Positions 7,362-14,796 of a stretch of DNA of 15,634 nucleotides are shown piece by piece. Below the pieces are notes generated by a model, which did not search any database, was not told the origin of the DNA, and saw nothing but the letters and a program-made list of their open reading frames with translations. Both the position numbers and the translations under genes were made by a program. The stretch's first letter is position 1, and every line of letters starts with the position of its first letter. The stretch is from an uncultured Clostridia bacterium (GTDB taxonomy: Bacteria > Bacillota > Clostridia > Oscillospirales > CAG-272): NCBI GenBank assembly GCA_904502055.1, contig CAJGDZ010000023.1:1-15634 (forward strand), given 5' to 3'.

Positions 7362-7363
7362 CA
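7352..7363. repeat. small dyad next to the protein B start
   Basis: TGTCA-AC-TGACA, a perfect 5-bp inverted repeat, extended by an outer C/G pair. It lies just before the GAAAGGA binding site and could be a regulator site or an RNA hairpin. Its size makes chance possible. Confidence 0.3.
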
Positions 7364-7383
7364 CAGAGAAAGGAAATACAAAA

Positions 7384-7962
7384 ATGACGGAACTTGAAAA
7401 GATCGCTTATGCGAAGTCCTTTATAGACAAGCTGGCAAACGGAATCAACCCTTTGGATGACGCGCCCATTCCCGATGGCGATATTGTAAACAACGTTCGA
7501 CTTTCGCGTTGCTTTTTCTACGTGTCAGACATTCTCAAGCAGGTGATAGAAAACGGCGCTCCTGCCGGCAAGAAGGTAAAGAAGGCAAGGAGAAGCCAAT
7601 TTTATATCACACGTGATCAGCTTGCTCAATTTGATTACTCGGAAACGCCGATATGCATAACCGAGCTTGCTCAAAGGATCAACAATCTGATTGACACCAA
7701 GCAAGTGAAAAAGCTGTCTTACAAGAGAATCGTAAATTGGCTCGTAAGCATTCACGCGCTGGTCGAGCAACAGGAAGCGGATGGAAAAGTAAAAAAGTAT
7801 CCGACGGAAGGTGGACAACAATTGGGTATCTTTTTGGAAACTCGCCAAGGTCAGAGTGGAGAGTATGTGGTCGTTCTGTATAACAAGGAGGCGCAGACGT
7901 TTATTCTGGACAACATCGAGGCGATCCTCTCGCATAAGGATGATGAGAAGGAAAATGTTTGA
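7384..7962 (+). CDS. unknown protein B (paralogue of the protein at 4126)
   Basis: 192 residues, same family as protein A: the opening MTELEKIAYAKSFID is identical, and 43 of the first 55 residues match. After a basic linker (VKKARR), the second half has diverged: ICITELAQRINNLI and SYKRIVNWLVSIHALVEQ look like a winged helix, and FILDNIEAILSH closes the shared end. No signal peptide or membrane segment. Unlike protein A it is monocistronic, with its own perfect promoter and a long leader, and is followed by an 18-bp hairpin. The separate promoter implies strong and possibly constitutive or leader-controlled expression. Function unknown; a nucleic-acid-associated role is only inferred from the wHTH-like half. 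Confidence 0.85.
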   Translation: MTELEKIAYAKSFIDKLANGINPLDDAPIPDGDIVNNVRLSRCFFYVSDILKQVIENGAPAGKKVKKARRSQFYITRDQLAQFDYSETPICITELAQRINNLIDTKQVKKLSYKRIVNWLVSIHALVEQQEADGKVKKYPTEGGQQLGIFLETRQGQSGEYVVVLYNKEAQTFILDNIEAILSHKDDEKENV

Positions 7963-8005
7963 TTTGCATTTCCACGTTTCATGCACAGCCGTTTTACAAT
8001 CAAAT

Positions 8006-8045
8006 GCACCGCAGGTGCGATACCTACGTATCGCACCTGCGGTGC
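8006..8045. terminator. 18-bp perfect hairpin, probable bidirectional terminator
   Basis: Arms 8006-8023 and 8028-8045 are exact reverse complements (GCACCGCAGGTGCGATAC and its partner) around CTAC. It lies between the convergent protein B gene and the GTPase-RNase gene. The following T-rich tracts are weak on both strands (TTGTTTATT; ATTTGATT), so a palindromic repeat element is an alternative. No second copy was seen in the window. Confidence 0.65.
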
Positions 8046-8058
8046 TTGTTTATTGGCA

Positions 8059-10644
8059 TCAGCCTCGGTTTTCTGCAAGCTTACGCACGAAATCGGTGAT
8101 CTCGTTGCCGATGCGCGTCAGCTCCTCAAGGAATTCCTTGGCGGTCATACGGGAGATGCCCGAGTGTACGGCAGAGAACTGCAAAAGCCTGTCATCCGTT
8201 ACCATTCGTATGCTGTAATCGGGACCCAGCTCGTGCATAATTTTTTCGATATAAGCGTCGGCGGTCTGGTCGGCCTTGGTAAACACCACCTTGTAGCCGT
8301 CGTGCATCTGCTCCGAGCCCTCGCCGTCCTTTACGCGATACGCGTCAAAGACCAGCACAAGCTCGGTTTTGGTATAGGCTACGTAGTTGCTCAGAAGGTC
8401 CATCAGCTCCTCGCGCGCCTTCTCAAGGCTAAATTCGGCGGTCTTTGCCAGTCCTTCGTCAGAGTAGATGAGGTTGTAGCCGTCAACGATCACCATGTTT
8501 CGGGGCACACGCACCTTTTTCTGTCCCTTTGGCTTGTCCTTCTTGTCCACGGACACCACCTTGGGCTCGCTGTACTGCTTGCGCTTGATGGGGCCAAACA
8601 GGCGGAGCATCAAGGCCTCCAGCTCCTCGTCGCTGATGCTGTATTTGCGTGCCAGCGTGGACGCTCTCGGCAGGATGGTCTCGCTTACGGGCGCATCCTT
8701 GATGCCGACCTCCAGATGCTTGTAGGCATCCACCTCGCTCCAGTGCACGGTAAAGCCCGCGCCGTGGGCGCAAAAGACCGAGTGTGGCGGATTTTTAAGG
8801 TCGCCCTCGGGATCGTATCCCGTTTCGGCGACGATTTTCTCCTCGTTGTGGCAGGGCTCGTACCCGTCCGAGGTGCAGAACAGGCGCCCCTCGCCGCGCG
8901 TGTAGGCAATGACCTCGCGCGTATAGTCGCAAAGCGTGGCCACGGGTGCCCGTCCGCAAATAACGGTGCGCTCGGTGTCCGAGTCCTCCATTTCAAATTC
9001 GGCAAACCGCGCCTGAAGGTCGGACATAGCCCGTCCCACCGAGGCACTTGGAATTTCCAATCGGAACTTATAGTATGGCTCAAGCAAGGTGCATCCTGCC
9101 TTCATCAGGCCATGTCTCACCGCGCGGTATGTGGCCTCGCGGAAGTCGCCGCCCTCGGTGTGCTTGAGGTGCGCCTTTCCCGCCACAAGCGTGAACTTGG
9201 TATCGGTGAGCAGGGCACCCGTCAAGGTGCCGCGATGATCCTTTTCGTAAAGGTGCGTTAACACAAGGCGTTGCCAATTGAGATCCAGCTCGTTTTCGGG
9301 CAACCGTGTGTCAAACACAAGTCCCGTGCCCTTGGGCTGAGTCTCGATCAGAAGCTGCACCTCCGCGTAGTGACGAAGCGGCTCGAAATGTCCGACGCCG
9401 ACCGCCTTGCCCGCCGCCTTTTCCTTGTAGAGGATCTTGCCCGCACCGAGCGTGCAATCGATGGAAAAGCGGTCGCGGATCAGCCGCGTGATCAGCTCGG
9501 TCTGTACCTCCCCCATAAGCCGCGCCTCGATCTGCGAAAGCTCCTCGTTCCACATCAGGTGCAGAGAGGGCTCTTCCTCCTCCAGCTCCTTGAGCTTGGG
9601 AAAATAAAGGCGCGTGTCGCACGCGGGCGGCAGCTCGATGGCGTAGGAGAGCACCGGCTCAAGCAGCGGCTTTTGCGTGTCTCTTTCAAGCCCGAGGCCT
9701 TGCCCGACGTAGGATTCGGAAAGCCCGATAACCGCGCAGATCTCACCGGCCGCGGCCTCCTCGGTCTGCTCGAATTTGTCACCGGAATACAGCCGTATCT
9801 GGCTTACCTTTTCGGCGAGGCGCACGCCGTCCTTGGAGAGGTAGCGGATCTCGTCGCGCGCTCTCAGCGTGCCGCTTGTGATCTTCATATAGGTCAGCCG
9901 CACCGATCCGATGTGCGATATTTTGTAAACTCTTGCACCGAATTCCTCTCGGTCATACAGGGGAGCCGACGCGTATTTGTCCAGCGTATCGAGTAAAAAG
10001 TCAATGCCCTGCATACGAAGTGCCGAGCCGAAAAGGCAGGGGAAAAGCTTACGGTTGCTGATGAGATACGAAATGTCGCTGTCCGCAATGCTTTCACCCG
10101 ACAAAAAGCTTTCCATAAAATCCTCGTGCACAAAGGCCAGCTTTTCCTCCAGCTCCGTACGTTCCTGAGCCTCCAAAAAGCCGACGCAAAGCGGCGACAA
10201 AGCGCGAGCCAACTCGGTCTCCATCTCCTCCTTGGTCTTTATGGCAAGGTCACATTTGTTGACGAAAAGGAAGGTGGGCACACCGTAATGCTCCAGCAGC
10301 TGCCAAAGCGTTCGTGTGTGATTCTGCACACCCTCCGAGCCGCTGATGACCAGAATGGCATAGTCAAGCAGTGCAAGCGTGCGCTCGGTCTCGGCCGAAA
10401 AATCCACGTGCCCGGGCGTGTCAAGGAGGATAAAATCGCAATTTTCGCTCGAAAAGCGCGCCTGCTTGGAAAAGATAGTGATTCCGCGCTCGCGCTCAAT
10501 GGCGTTGGTGTCAAGATACGTGTTTTTGTGATCGACACGCCCCAGCGTGCGGATGCGTCCCGATATATAGAGCAGAGCCTCGCTGAGCGTGGTTTTCCCC
10601 GCATCCACGTGTGCGAGAATACCAATGGTGATCTTCCTTTTCAA
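8059..10644 (-). CDS. TetM/EF-G-like translational GTPase fused to a Rae1/YacP-like NYN ribonuclease
   Basis: 861 residues. The GTPase has G1 AHVDAGKT (11-18), G2 RGIT (53-56), G3 DTPGH (75-79), G4 NKCD (129-132) and G5 GSA (206-208). EF-G-like domains II-V follow to about 600, the last ending GYEPCHNEE like the TetM terminus. A clostridial-type extension (about 600-685) contains SVFCAHGAGF. After a Lys-rich linker (about 687-712) comes an NYN/PIN-like domain (715-845): VDGYN (D721), VFDAYR (D767), ADQTADAYIE (D792, D796) and VTDDR (D817, D818), as in Rae1/YacP. TetM-like proteins enter the ribosomal A site, and Rae1 cuts mRNA there; joint action is my inference. TTG start at 10644, set by AGGAGG seven bases ahead. 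Antibiotic resistance is possible but not shown; a ribosome-rescue or mRNA-decay role is as likely. Confidence 0.85.
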   Translation of the reverse strand: MKRKITIGILAHVDAGKTTLSEALLYISGRIRTLGRVDHKNTYLDTNAIERERGITIFSKQARFSSENCDFILLDTPGHVDFSAETERTLALLDYAILVISGSEGVQNHTRTLWQLLEHYGVPTFLFVNKCDLAIKTKEEMETELARALSPLCVGFLEAQERTELEEKLAFVHEDFMESFLSGESIADSDISYLISNRKLFPCLFGSALRMQGIDFLLDTLDKYASAPLYDREEFGARVYKISHIGSVRLTYMKITSGTLRARDEIRYLSKDGVRLAEKVSQIRLYSGDKFEQTEEAAAGEICAVIGLSESYVGQGLGLERDTQKPLLEPVLSYAIELPPACDTRLYFPKLKELEEEEPSLHLMWNEELSQIEARLMGEVQTELITRLIRDRFSIDCTLGAGKILYKEKAAGKAVGVGHFEPLRHYAEVQLLIETQPKGTGLVFDTRLPENELDLNWQRLVLTHLYEKDHRGTLTGALLTDTKFTLVAGKAHLKHTEGGDFREATYRAVRHGLMKAGCTLLEPYYKFRLEIPSASVGRAMSDLQARFAEFEMEDSDTERTVICGRAPVATLCDYTREVIAYTRGEGRLFCTSDGYEPCHNEEKIVAETGYDPEGDLKNPPHSVFCAHGAGFTVHWSEVDAYKHLEVGIKDAPVSETILPRASTLARKYSISDEELEALMLRLFGPIKRKQYSEPKVVSVDKKDKPKGQKKVRVPRNMVIVDGYNLIYSDEGLAKTAEFSLEKAREELMDLLSNYVAYTKTELVLVFDAYRVKDGEGSEQMHDGYKVVFTKADQTADAYIEKIMHELGPDYSIRMVTDDRLLQFSAVHSGISRMTAKEFLEELTRIGNEITDFVRKLAENRG

Positions 10645-10651
10645 AGCGGTT

Positions 10652-10657
10652 CCTCCT
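10652..10657 (-). promoter_or_regulatory. ribosome binding site fixing a TTG start
   Basis: AGGAGG on the minus strand, seven bases before TTG 10644. The TTG codon lies directly before the conserved KRKITIGILAHVDAGKT segment, and no ATG or GTG gives a better start. Confidence 0.8.
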
Positions 10658-10675
10658 TCCTGTATATTTGTATTG

Positions 10676-10704
10676 ATTATATCATATTTTTATCCGTTTT
10701 TCAA
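10676..10704 (-). promoter_or_regulatory. sigma-A promoter of the GTPase-RNase gene
   Basis: On the minus strand: TTGAAA (10699-10704), a 17-base spacer, and TATAAT (10676-10681). The short leader is about 25 bases. It is back to back with the polymerase promoter, 22 bases away. Confidence 0.85.
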
Positions 10705-10726
10705 CCTCCGATAAAAATTCAAAGGA

Positions 10727-10755
10727 TTGAAATTTTTATGAAAATGTGTTATACT
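10727..10755 (+). promoter_or_regulatory. sigma-A promoter of the polymerase-YolD operon
   Basis: TTGAAA (10727-10732), a 17-base spacer, and TATACT (10750-10755). I searched this gap by eye for a Gram-positive LexA box (CGAAC-4-GTTCG) and found none. Confidence 0.8.
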
Positions 10756-10788
10756 GTATTCGATAAACTTTCAGGGAGGTGTAGAACT

Positions 10789-12285
10789 ATGGAAAAGAAA
10801 AAAACGTATATTGCAATTGATCTGAAGTCCTTCTACGCCTCGGTGGAATGCGTGGCGCGCGGCCTCGATCCGCTTTCGACCAATCTGATCGTCGCCGACG
10901 CCTCCAAGACCGAAAAAACCATCTGCCTCGCGGTCACGCCCACGCTCAAGGCCCACGGGATTTCGGGACGCGCCCGCCTTTTTGAGGTGATTCAGCAGGT
11001 GGGAAAGGTCAATGCAGAGCGGAGAAGGCGGGTGGGAGGAAGACCCTTTACCGGCAAATCCTACGACGATAACGCTTTAAGGCAAAACCCCTATCTTGCC
11101 GTGGACTATATTGTTGCACCGCCGCGCATGGCGGCCTATCGGGAGTGCAGCACCAAGATCGTCGCCACCTATCTCAAATACGTTTCCATTGATGACGTCT
11201 ACCCTTATAGCATTGACGAGGTGTTCATTGATGCCACCCGGTATCTGGAGCTCTACAAGATGAACGCGCACGATTTTGCCGCCATGCTGATCAAGGACGT
11301 GCTGAAGACCTACGGCGTTACGGCAACGGCGGGCATTGCCGAGAATCTGTATCTGTGTAAGGTGGCGCTGGATATCACGGCCAAGCACATCCCGCCCGAT
11401 AAGGACGGCGTGCGTATTGCTGAGCTGGATATGATGAGCTACCGCCGAACACTTTGGACGCATACCGAGCTTACCGACTTCTGGATGGTAGGCAAGGCTA
11501 CCGCCAAGCGGCTGAATCGGCTTGGGCTTTTTACCATGGGCGACGTTGCCCGATGCTCACTTTATAACGAGGAAAAGCTGTATCGGGAATTTGGCAAGAA
11601 CGCCGTTTTTCTCATCGACCAGGCGTGGGGCTGGGAGCCGGTGGACATTGCGAGCATCAAGGCCTACCGTCCCGAGTCTACAAGCACAAGCGCAGGGCAG
11701 GTGCTCTCGCGCCCGTATACCTTTGAGGAAACGCGGATCATTGTGCTGGAGATGGTGGATAAGCTGGTTTTGGAGCTGGTGGAAAAGGGGCTTATGACCG
11801 ACCAGATCGTGTTGACGGTCGGATACGACATTGAAAATCTGACCGATTCCGACCGCCGTGCGGAATATCACGGCGATATCACGACCGACTATTACGGCCG
11901 CCAGGTGCCAAAGCACGCCAGGGGCACGGCCAATATGGGGAGATACACCTCGTCCACAAGGCTGATTACCGAAAAGACGCTGGAGCTTTTTGATCGCATT
12001 CTCGACAAGAGCCTGCTCACGCGCAGGCTTACGATCACCGCCAACCGACTCTTAACCGAGGAGGCGGCCAAAGCAACCGCCCACGGCGAGCAGCTGACCA
12101 TCTTTGATGCCCCCGAGACCGTTGCCGAGAAGGAGGCGGAGGAGGAGCTGGAGAAGCGCAAGCAAAAGGCTCTTATTGCCATCAAAAACCGCTTTGGACC
12201 TAACGCCATTATGAAGGGAACCAGCTATCAGGAGGCCGCCACGGGCATCGAGAGAAACAAATCCATTGGCGGACATCACGAATAA
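10789..12285 (+). CDS. Y-family translesion DNA polymerase (UvrX/UmuC-like)
   Basis: A 498-residue error-prone polymerase for bypass of damaged template. The catalytic metal ligands are visible: D11 in IAIDLKSFYASVE, and D143/E144 in YSIDEVFID. An HhH stretch FWMVGKATAKRLNRLG is at 231-246 and the little-finger domain spans about 300-420. EQLTIFD (434-440) fits a beta-clamp-binding QLxLF-type motif. The C-terminus, with IKNRFGPNAIMKGT and a late IGGH, is typical of the UvrX/YqjW-type polymerases of Firmicutes and their mobile elements, longer than DinB. Start ATG 10789 follows GGGAGGTG by eight bases; the frame is open upstream but crosses the promoter. A YolD partner follows 14 bases later. 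Some annotation pipelines call such proteins DNA methylase-like or repair proteins. Confidence 0.92.
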   Translation: MEKKKTYIAIDLKSFYASVECVARGLDPLSTNLIVADASKTEKTICLAVTPTLKAHGISGRARLFEVIQQVGKVNAERRRRVGGRPFTGKSYDDNALRQNPYLAVDYIVAPPRMAAYRECSTKIVATYLKYVSIDDVYPYSIDEVFIDATRYLELYKMNAHDFAAMLIKDVLKTYGVTATAGIAENLYLCKVALDITAKHIPPDKDGVRIAELDMMSYRRTLWTHTELTDFWMVGKATAKRLNRLGLFTMGDVARCSLYNEEKLYREFGKNAVFLIDQAWGWEPVDIASIKAYRPESTSTSAGQVLSRPYTFEETRIIVLEMVDKLVLELVEKGLMTDQIVLTVGYDIENLTDSDRRAEYHGDITTDYYGRQVPKHARGTANMGRYTSSTRLITEKTLELFDRILDKSLLTRRLTITANRLLTEEAAKATAHGEQLTIFDAPETVAEKEAEEELEKRKQKALIAIKNRFGPNAIMKGTSYQEAATGIERNKSIGGHHE

Positions 12286-12299
12286 AAAGGAGGTGCCGT

Positions 12300-12728
12300 A
12301 TGGCAGAGAGGTTTCCGTATGAGGATATTCTTTACGTGGCACGCCACGTGTCGCAAAAACACCCCGAGCCGACGATGACCGACCGTGCGGCACGCTTTCA
12401 TCCGTTTGCGGCCATAACCGGCTATGAGGAAATGGTGCTGGAGGAGGCACGGAGTACCGAAGCACGCGCTGAGCTTGACGAGGAAGCGCTGACGGCGCTG
12501 AACGAGAAGCTGAATCTGCTTCGGGAATGCATCGACGAGGCGCCAGCGGTAACCGTTACCTACTTCGAGCCGGACAAGCGAAAATCGGGCGGCACCTACG
12601 TTCGTGTCACCGGCACTGTGCTCCGACTTGACGAATATGAGCAGACCGTTTCCTTGAGTGGGGACAAACGGATTTCAATAGCATCTATTTACTCCATAGA
12701 GGGCGACATCTTTTCGGAGCTTGGATGA
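12300..12728 (+). CDS. YolD-like partner of the Y-family polymerase
   Basis: 142 residues. The RAARFHPFAAITGYEEMV segment (29-46) is the YolD-family signature. It is followed by a long helical stretch (about 43-83) and a beta-rich end with VTVTYFEPDK, GTVLRLDEYEQTVSL and a final I.S.YSIEGDI. YolD-like proteins are encoded next to Y-family polymerases in Firmicutes and are proposed to play a UmuD-like accessory role; the mechanism is not established. The gene starts 14 bases after the polymerase stop with AAAGGAGGTG directly ahead of ATG 12300. The pairing supports the polymerase call. Confidence 0.85.
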   Translation: MAERFPYEDILYVARHVSQKHPEPTMTDRAARFHPFAAITGYEEMVLEEARSTEARAELDEEALTALNEKLNLLRECIDEAPAVTVTYFEPDKRKSGGTYVRVTGTVLRLDEYEQTVSLSGDKRISIASIYSIEGDIFSELG

Positions 12729-12750
12729 TCAGAAGGAAGAGGGATGAATT

Positions 12751-13527
12751 TTGAATAAACAAAAAAAGCCGTGGCTTTTCAGAGCCATCCGCTATGTGAT
12801 TTTGGTACTGTACCCCCGTATGTAGGTAGTCGGGCTTGACAAGCTTCCGAATGAGCCTTGCATCATCGTGGGCAATCACGCACAGCTTCACGGGCCGATC
12901 GCCTGCGAGCTTTACCTTGCCGAGGATTGCTTTACCTGGTGCGCGGCACCGATGATGAGGCTGAAGGAGGTCCCCGCTTACGCTTACAAGGATTTCTGGT
13001 CGAAAAAGCCAAAAGCTCTGAGGCCGTTTTTCAAGGTGCTTTCTTACATCATTGCGCCTCTTTCGGTGCTGATCTTCAACAACGCGCGCACCGTTGCGGT
13101 CTACCGTGACAATCGCGTTCTCAGCACCTTCAAGGAGTCGGTCTCCAAGCTGAAGGACGGCAAGCGCATTGTGATTTTTCCCGAGCACGACCGAGAACAT
13201 AACCATATTCTTTGCGAGTTTCAAGAGGGGTTTGTTGATCTGGCTGCTCTTTATTACCGAAGAACGGGGAAGTGTCTTGCCTTTGTTCCGCTTTACATTG
13301 CCCCCGACCTTAAAAAGATGTATTTGGGAGATCCGATCTCCTTTTCCGGCGAGTCTCCCATAGCAAAGGAGCGTCGGCGGATCTGCGACGCAATGATGAC
13401 GGAAATCACCGAGATGGCCGAAGGCTTGCCCGAGCATACCGTTATTCCGTACCTCAATATCCCCAAGCGACTTTACCCCAAGAATAAGAAAGCAGAGGAT
13501 GAACGCGTTGAAAAAACTGTACGATAA
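12751..13527 (+). pseudogene. PlsC-like acyltransferase interrupted by an in-frame TAG
   Basis: From TTG 12751 (purine-rich site AGAGGG just ahead) the frame reads 24 residues ending LYPRM, meets TAG at 12823-12825, then continues VVGLDKLPNEPCIIVGNHAQ to TAA 13527: 258 coding positions. The family is PlsC-like glycerophospholipid acyltransferase (acyl transfer to lysophosphatidate at the membrane). The histidine block is NHAQLHG, with G where the classic NHx4D has D, and the later block is IFPEHD rather than FPEG, so a divergent branch. LYPRM-x-VVGL is the expected joint, so the TAG replaces one codon without a frameshift, easily from GAG. GTG 12868 could restart translation two codons before NH, losing the N-terminal helix. 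Recent nonsense mutation, readthrough or sequence error remain open. Confidence 0.75.
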
Positions 13528-14263
13528 AAGTAAAATCGGGTTTGCCGTGCTGTGGATCATTTTCTACTGTGTGCTGATGTCCGTGGGAGACGCGCTGTCC
13601 GCACGGATCGGTGTTGATAAATCGGTGACGCTTGCCATAGGTGTTGTTCTGTCGGCAATCCTTCTGCTTTTTTTGAAGAAAAACAGCCTGCTTTCGGATT
13701 ATGGCCTTTGTAAGCCAGGGACATCCGCGAGATCAATGCTATATTATATTCCTGTTTTCGCAATGCTCACGGCAAACCTTTGGTACGGAGTGACCTTGAA
13801 TGTCGGTGCACCGGAAGCCGTGCTCTACATTCTGACAATGCTTTGCGTTGGCTTTCTGGAGGAGATCATTTTCCGCGGACTTCTCTTTGAGGCAATGAAA
13901 AAGGACAGCGTAAAGACCGCCATCCTTGTGTCGAGCGTGACCTTTGGCATCGGACATATCATCAATCTGATCAATGGCTCGGGCGCGGATCTGATTTCCA
14001 ATTTGCTTCAGGTGGTATACGCTACCGCGGCGGGCTTTATGTTTGTTATGATGTATTACAAGTCAAAAAGCTTGTGGGTTTGTATGGCTGCTCACGGTGC
14101 CTTCAATGCCCTTGGCCTCTTTACCGATGAGACAAATGTGACGAAGGAGGGGCAAATACTAAGCGCACTTTTTCTCACGGCGATAACCGGCTTCTACGCC
14201 CTGTATCTCGCCCTTTCGATGAAAGGGAAAACGGGGAAGCAAGGTAGTCCCCGGAACGGTTGA
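13508..14263 (+). CDS. CPBP-family intramembrane protease (CAAX/Abi type)
   Basis: 251 residues, six or more hydrophobic segments. The three CPBP/Abi motifs are present in order: EEIIFRG (E118, E119, R123), FGIGH (F146, H150) and HGAFN (H196, N200). These polar residues form the intramembrane glutamate protease site in the family; bacterial members process peptides or act in bacteriocin immunity, and the substrate here is unknown. I chose TTG 13508 because AGAGG (13494-13498) is nine bases ahead; ATG 13499 is in frame but touches that site. The gene overlaps the acyltransferase end by 20 bases, so the two are cotranscribed and may be translationally coupled. A weak hairpin at its stop may end the operon. 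Confidence 0.88.
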   Translation: MKKLYDKSKIGFAVLWIIFYCVLMSVGDALSARIGVDKSVTLAIGVVLSAILLLFLKKNSLLSDYGLCKPGTSARSMLYYIPVFAMLTANLWYGVTLNVGAPEAVLYILTMLCVGFLEEIIFRGLLFEAMKKDSVKTAILVSSVTFGIGHIINLINGSGADLISNLLQVVYATAAGFMFVMMYYKSKSLWVCMAAHGAFNALGLFTDETNVTKEGQILSALFLTAITGFYALYLALSMKGKTGKQGSPRNG

Positions 14264-14279
14264 ATAAATGACCGTTTTT
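14255..14279 (+). terminator. weak intrinsic terminator after the CPBP gene
   Basis: AACGGT and ACCGTT form a 6-bp stem with a 10-base loop, followed by a T run. The left arm overlaps the last codons and the stop. Confidence 0.4.
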
Positions 14280-14330
14280 GGGTACATATTTACAAAAATA
14301 ATATTGTTCGTTAACACATAGGGAGAGAGT

Positions 14331-14717
14331 ATGAAAAAATGGATACCGATATTTTTATCCGCATTGATGATTACCGGATGCGCAGGGACAAGCAATAACC
14401 GGACCAACACCTACCGCCGGATCAGTATGGACGAGGCGGTGACTGTGATGGCACAGGAGACCGGCTATATTATCCTCGACGTGCGCCGCCCCGATGAGTT
14501 TGCCGCAGGGCATATCCCGAACGCCATCAACGTGCCAAACGAAACCATCGGCACGGCAGAGATCCCCGAACTGCCCGACAAGAATCAGCTCATTATGGTG
14601 TACTGCCGTAGCGGCCGCCGCAGCACAGAGGCTGCCGAGAAGCTGGTCAAGCTGGGCTACACGAACATCGTGGAGTTCGGCGGAATCCTCGATTGGAAAT
14701 ATGAGATTGTGAAATAA
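14331..14717 (+). CDS. rhodanese-domain lipoprotein
   Basis: 128 residues. A short basic start MKKW, a hydrophobic stretch and lipobox ITGC (C17) indicate export and lipid anchoring on the outer face of the cell membrane. The rest is one rhodanese domain: ILDVRRPDEFAAGHIPNAIN (48-67) is the CH2-type signature, and the active loop is CRSGRRS with catalytic C92. Single-domain rhodaneses carry sulfane sulfur or act in thiol redox chemistry; the acceptor is unknown. GGGAGAG precedes ATG 14331. The 67-base gap ahead is AT-rich and holds only weak promoter-like hexamers (TTTACA 14289-14294), so it may be transcribed separately from the CPBP gene. Confidence 0.9.
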   Translation: MKKWIPIFLSALMITGCAGTSNNRTNTYRRISMDEAVTVMAQETGYIILDVRRPDEFAAGHIPNAINVPNETIGTAEIPELPDKNQLIMVYCRSGRRSTEAAEKLVKLGYTNIVEFGGILDWKYEIVK

Positions 14718-14796
14718 AACAAGTTTTTGTTACAATGGAACTGCAAAGTTCATATCATAGGTGATTGCATACAAGGTTATTTAAGGAGAATTTATT

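Noticed and set aside
7981..9261. A 426-codon plus-strand open frame opposite the GTPase-RNase gene
   Set aside because: It is antisense to the extension and NYN part of a protein with clear motifs. Its translation shows no recognisable domain, and it begins in the 18-bp hairpin region without a binding site.
8059..10644. Calling the GTPase a tetracycline-resistance gene
   Set aside because: The family resemblance is real, but the extra extension and NYN domain and the chromosomal setting do not establish drug protection, so no tet symbol is given.
10126..10788. Upstream extension of the polymerase frame by 221 codons
   Set aside because: It runs antisense through the GTPase domain and across the consensus promoter at 10727-10755; ATG 10789 has a proper binding site and begins the conserved polymerase fold.
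10645..10788. LexA/SOS box upstream of the polymerase
   Set aside because: No CGAAC-4-GTTCG or close variant is visible by eye.
12744..12758. ATG 12744 as start of the acyltransferase
   Set aside because: It reads only four codons before TAA and is in the wrong frame; TTG 12751 is in frame with the conserved chain.
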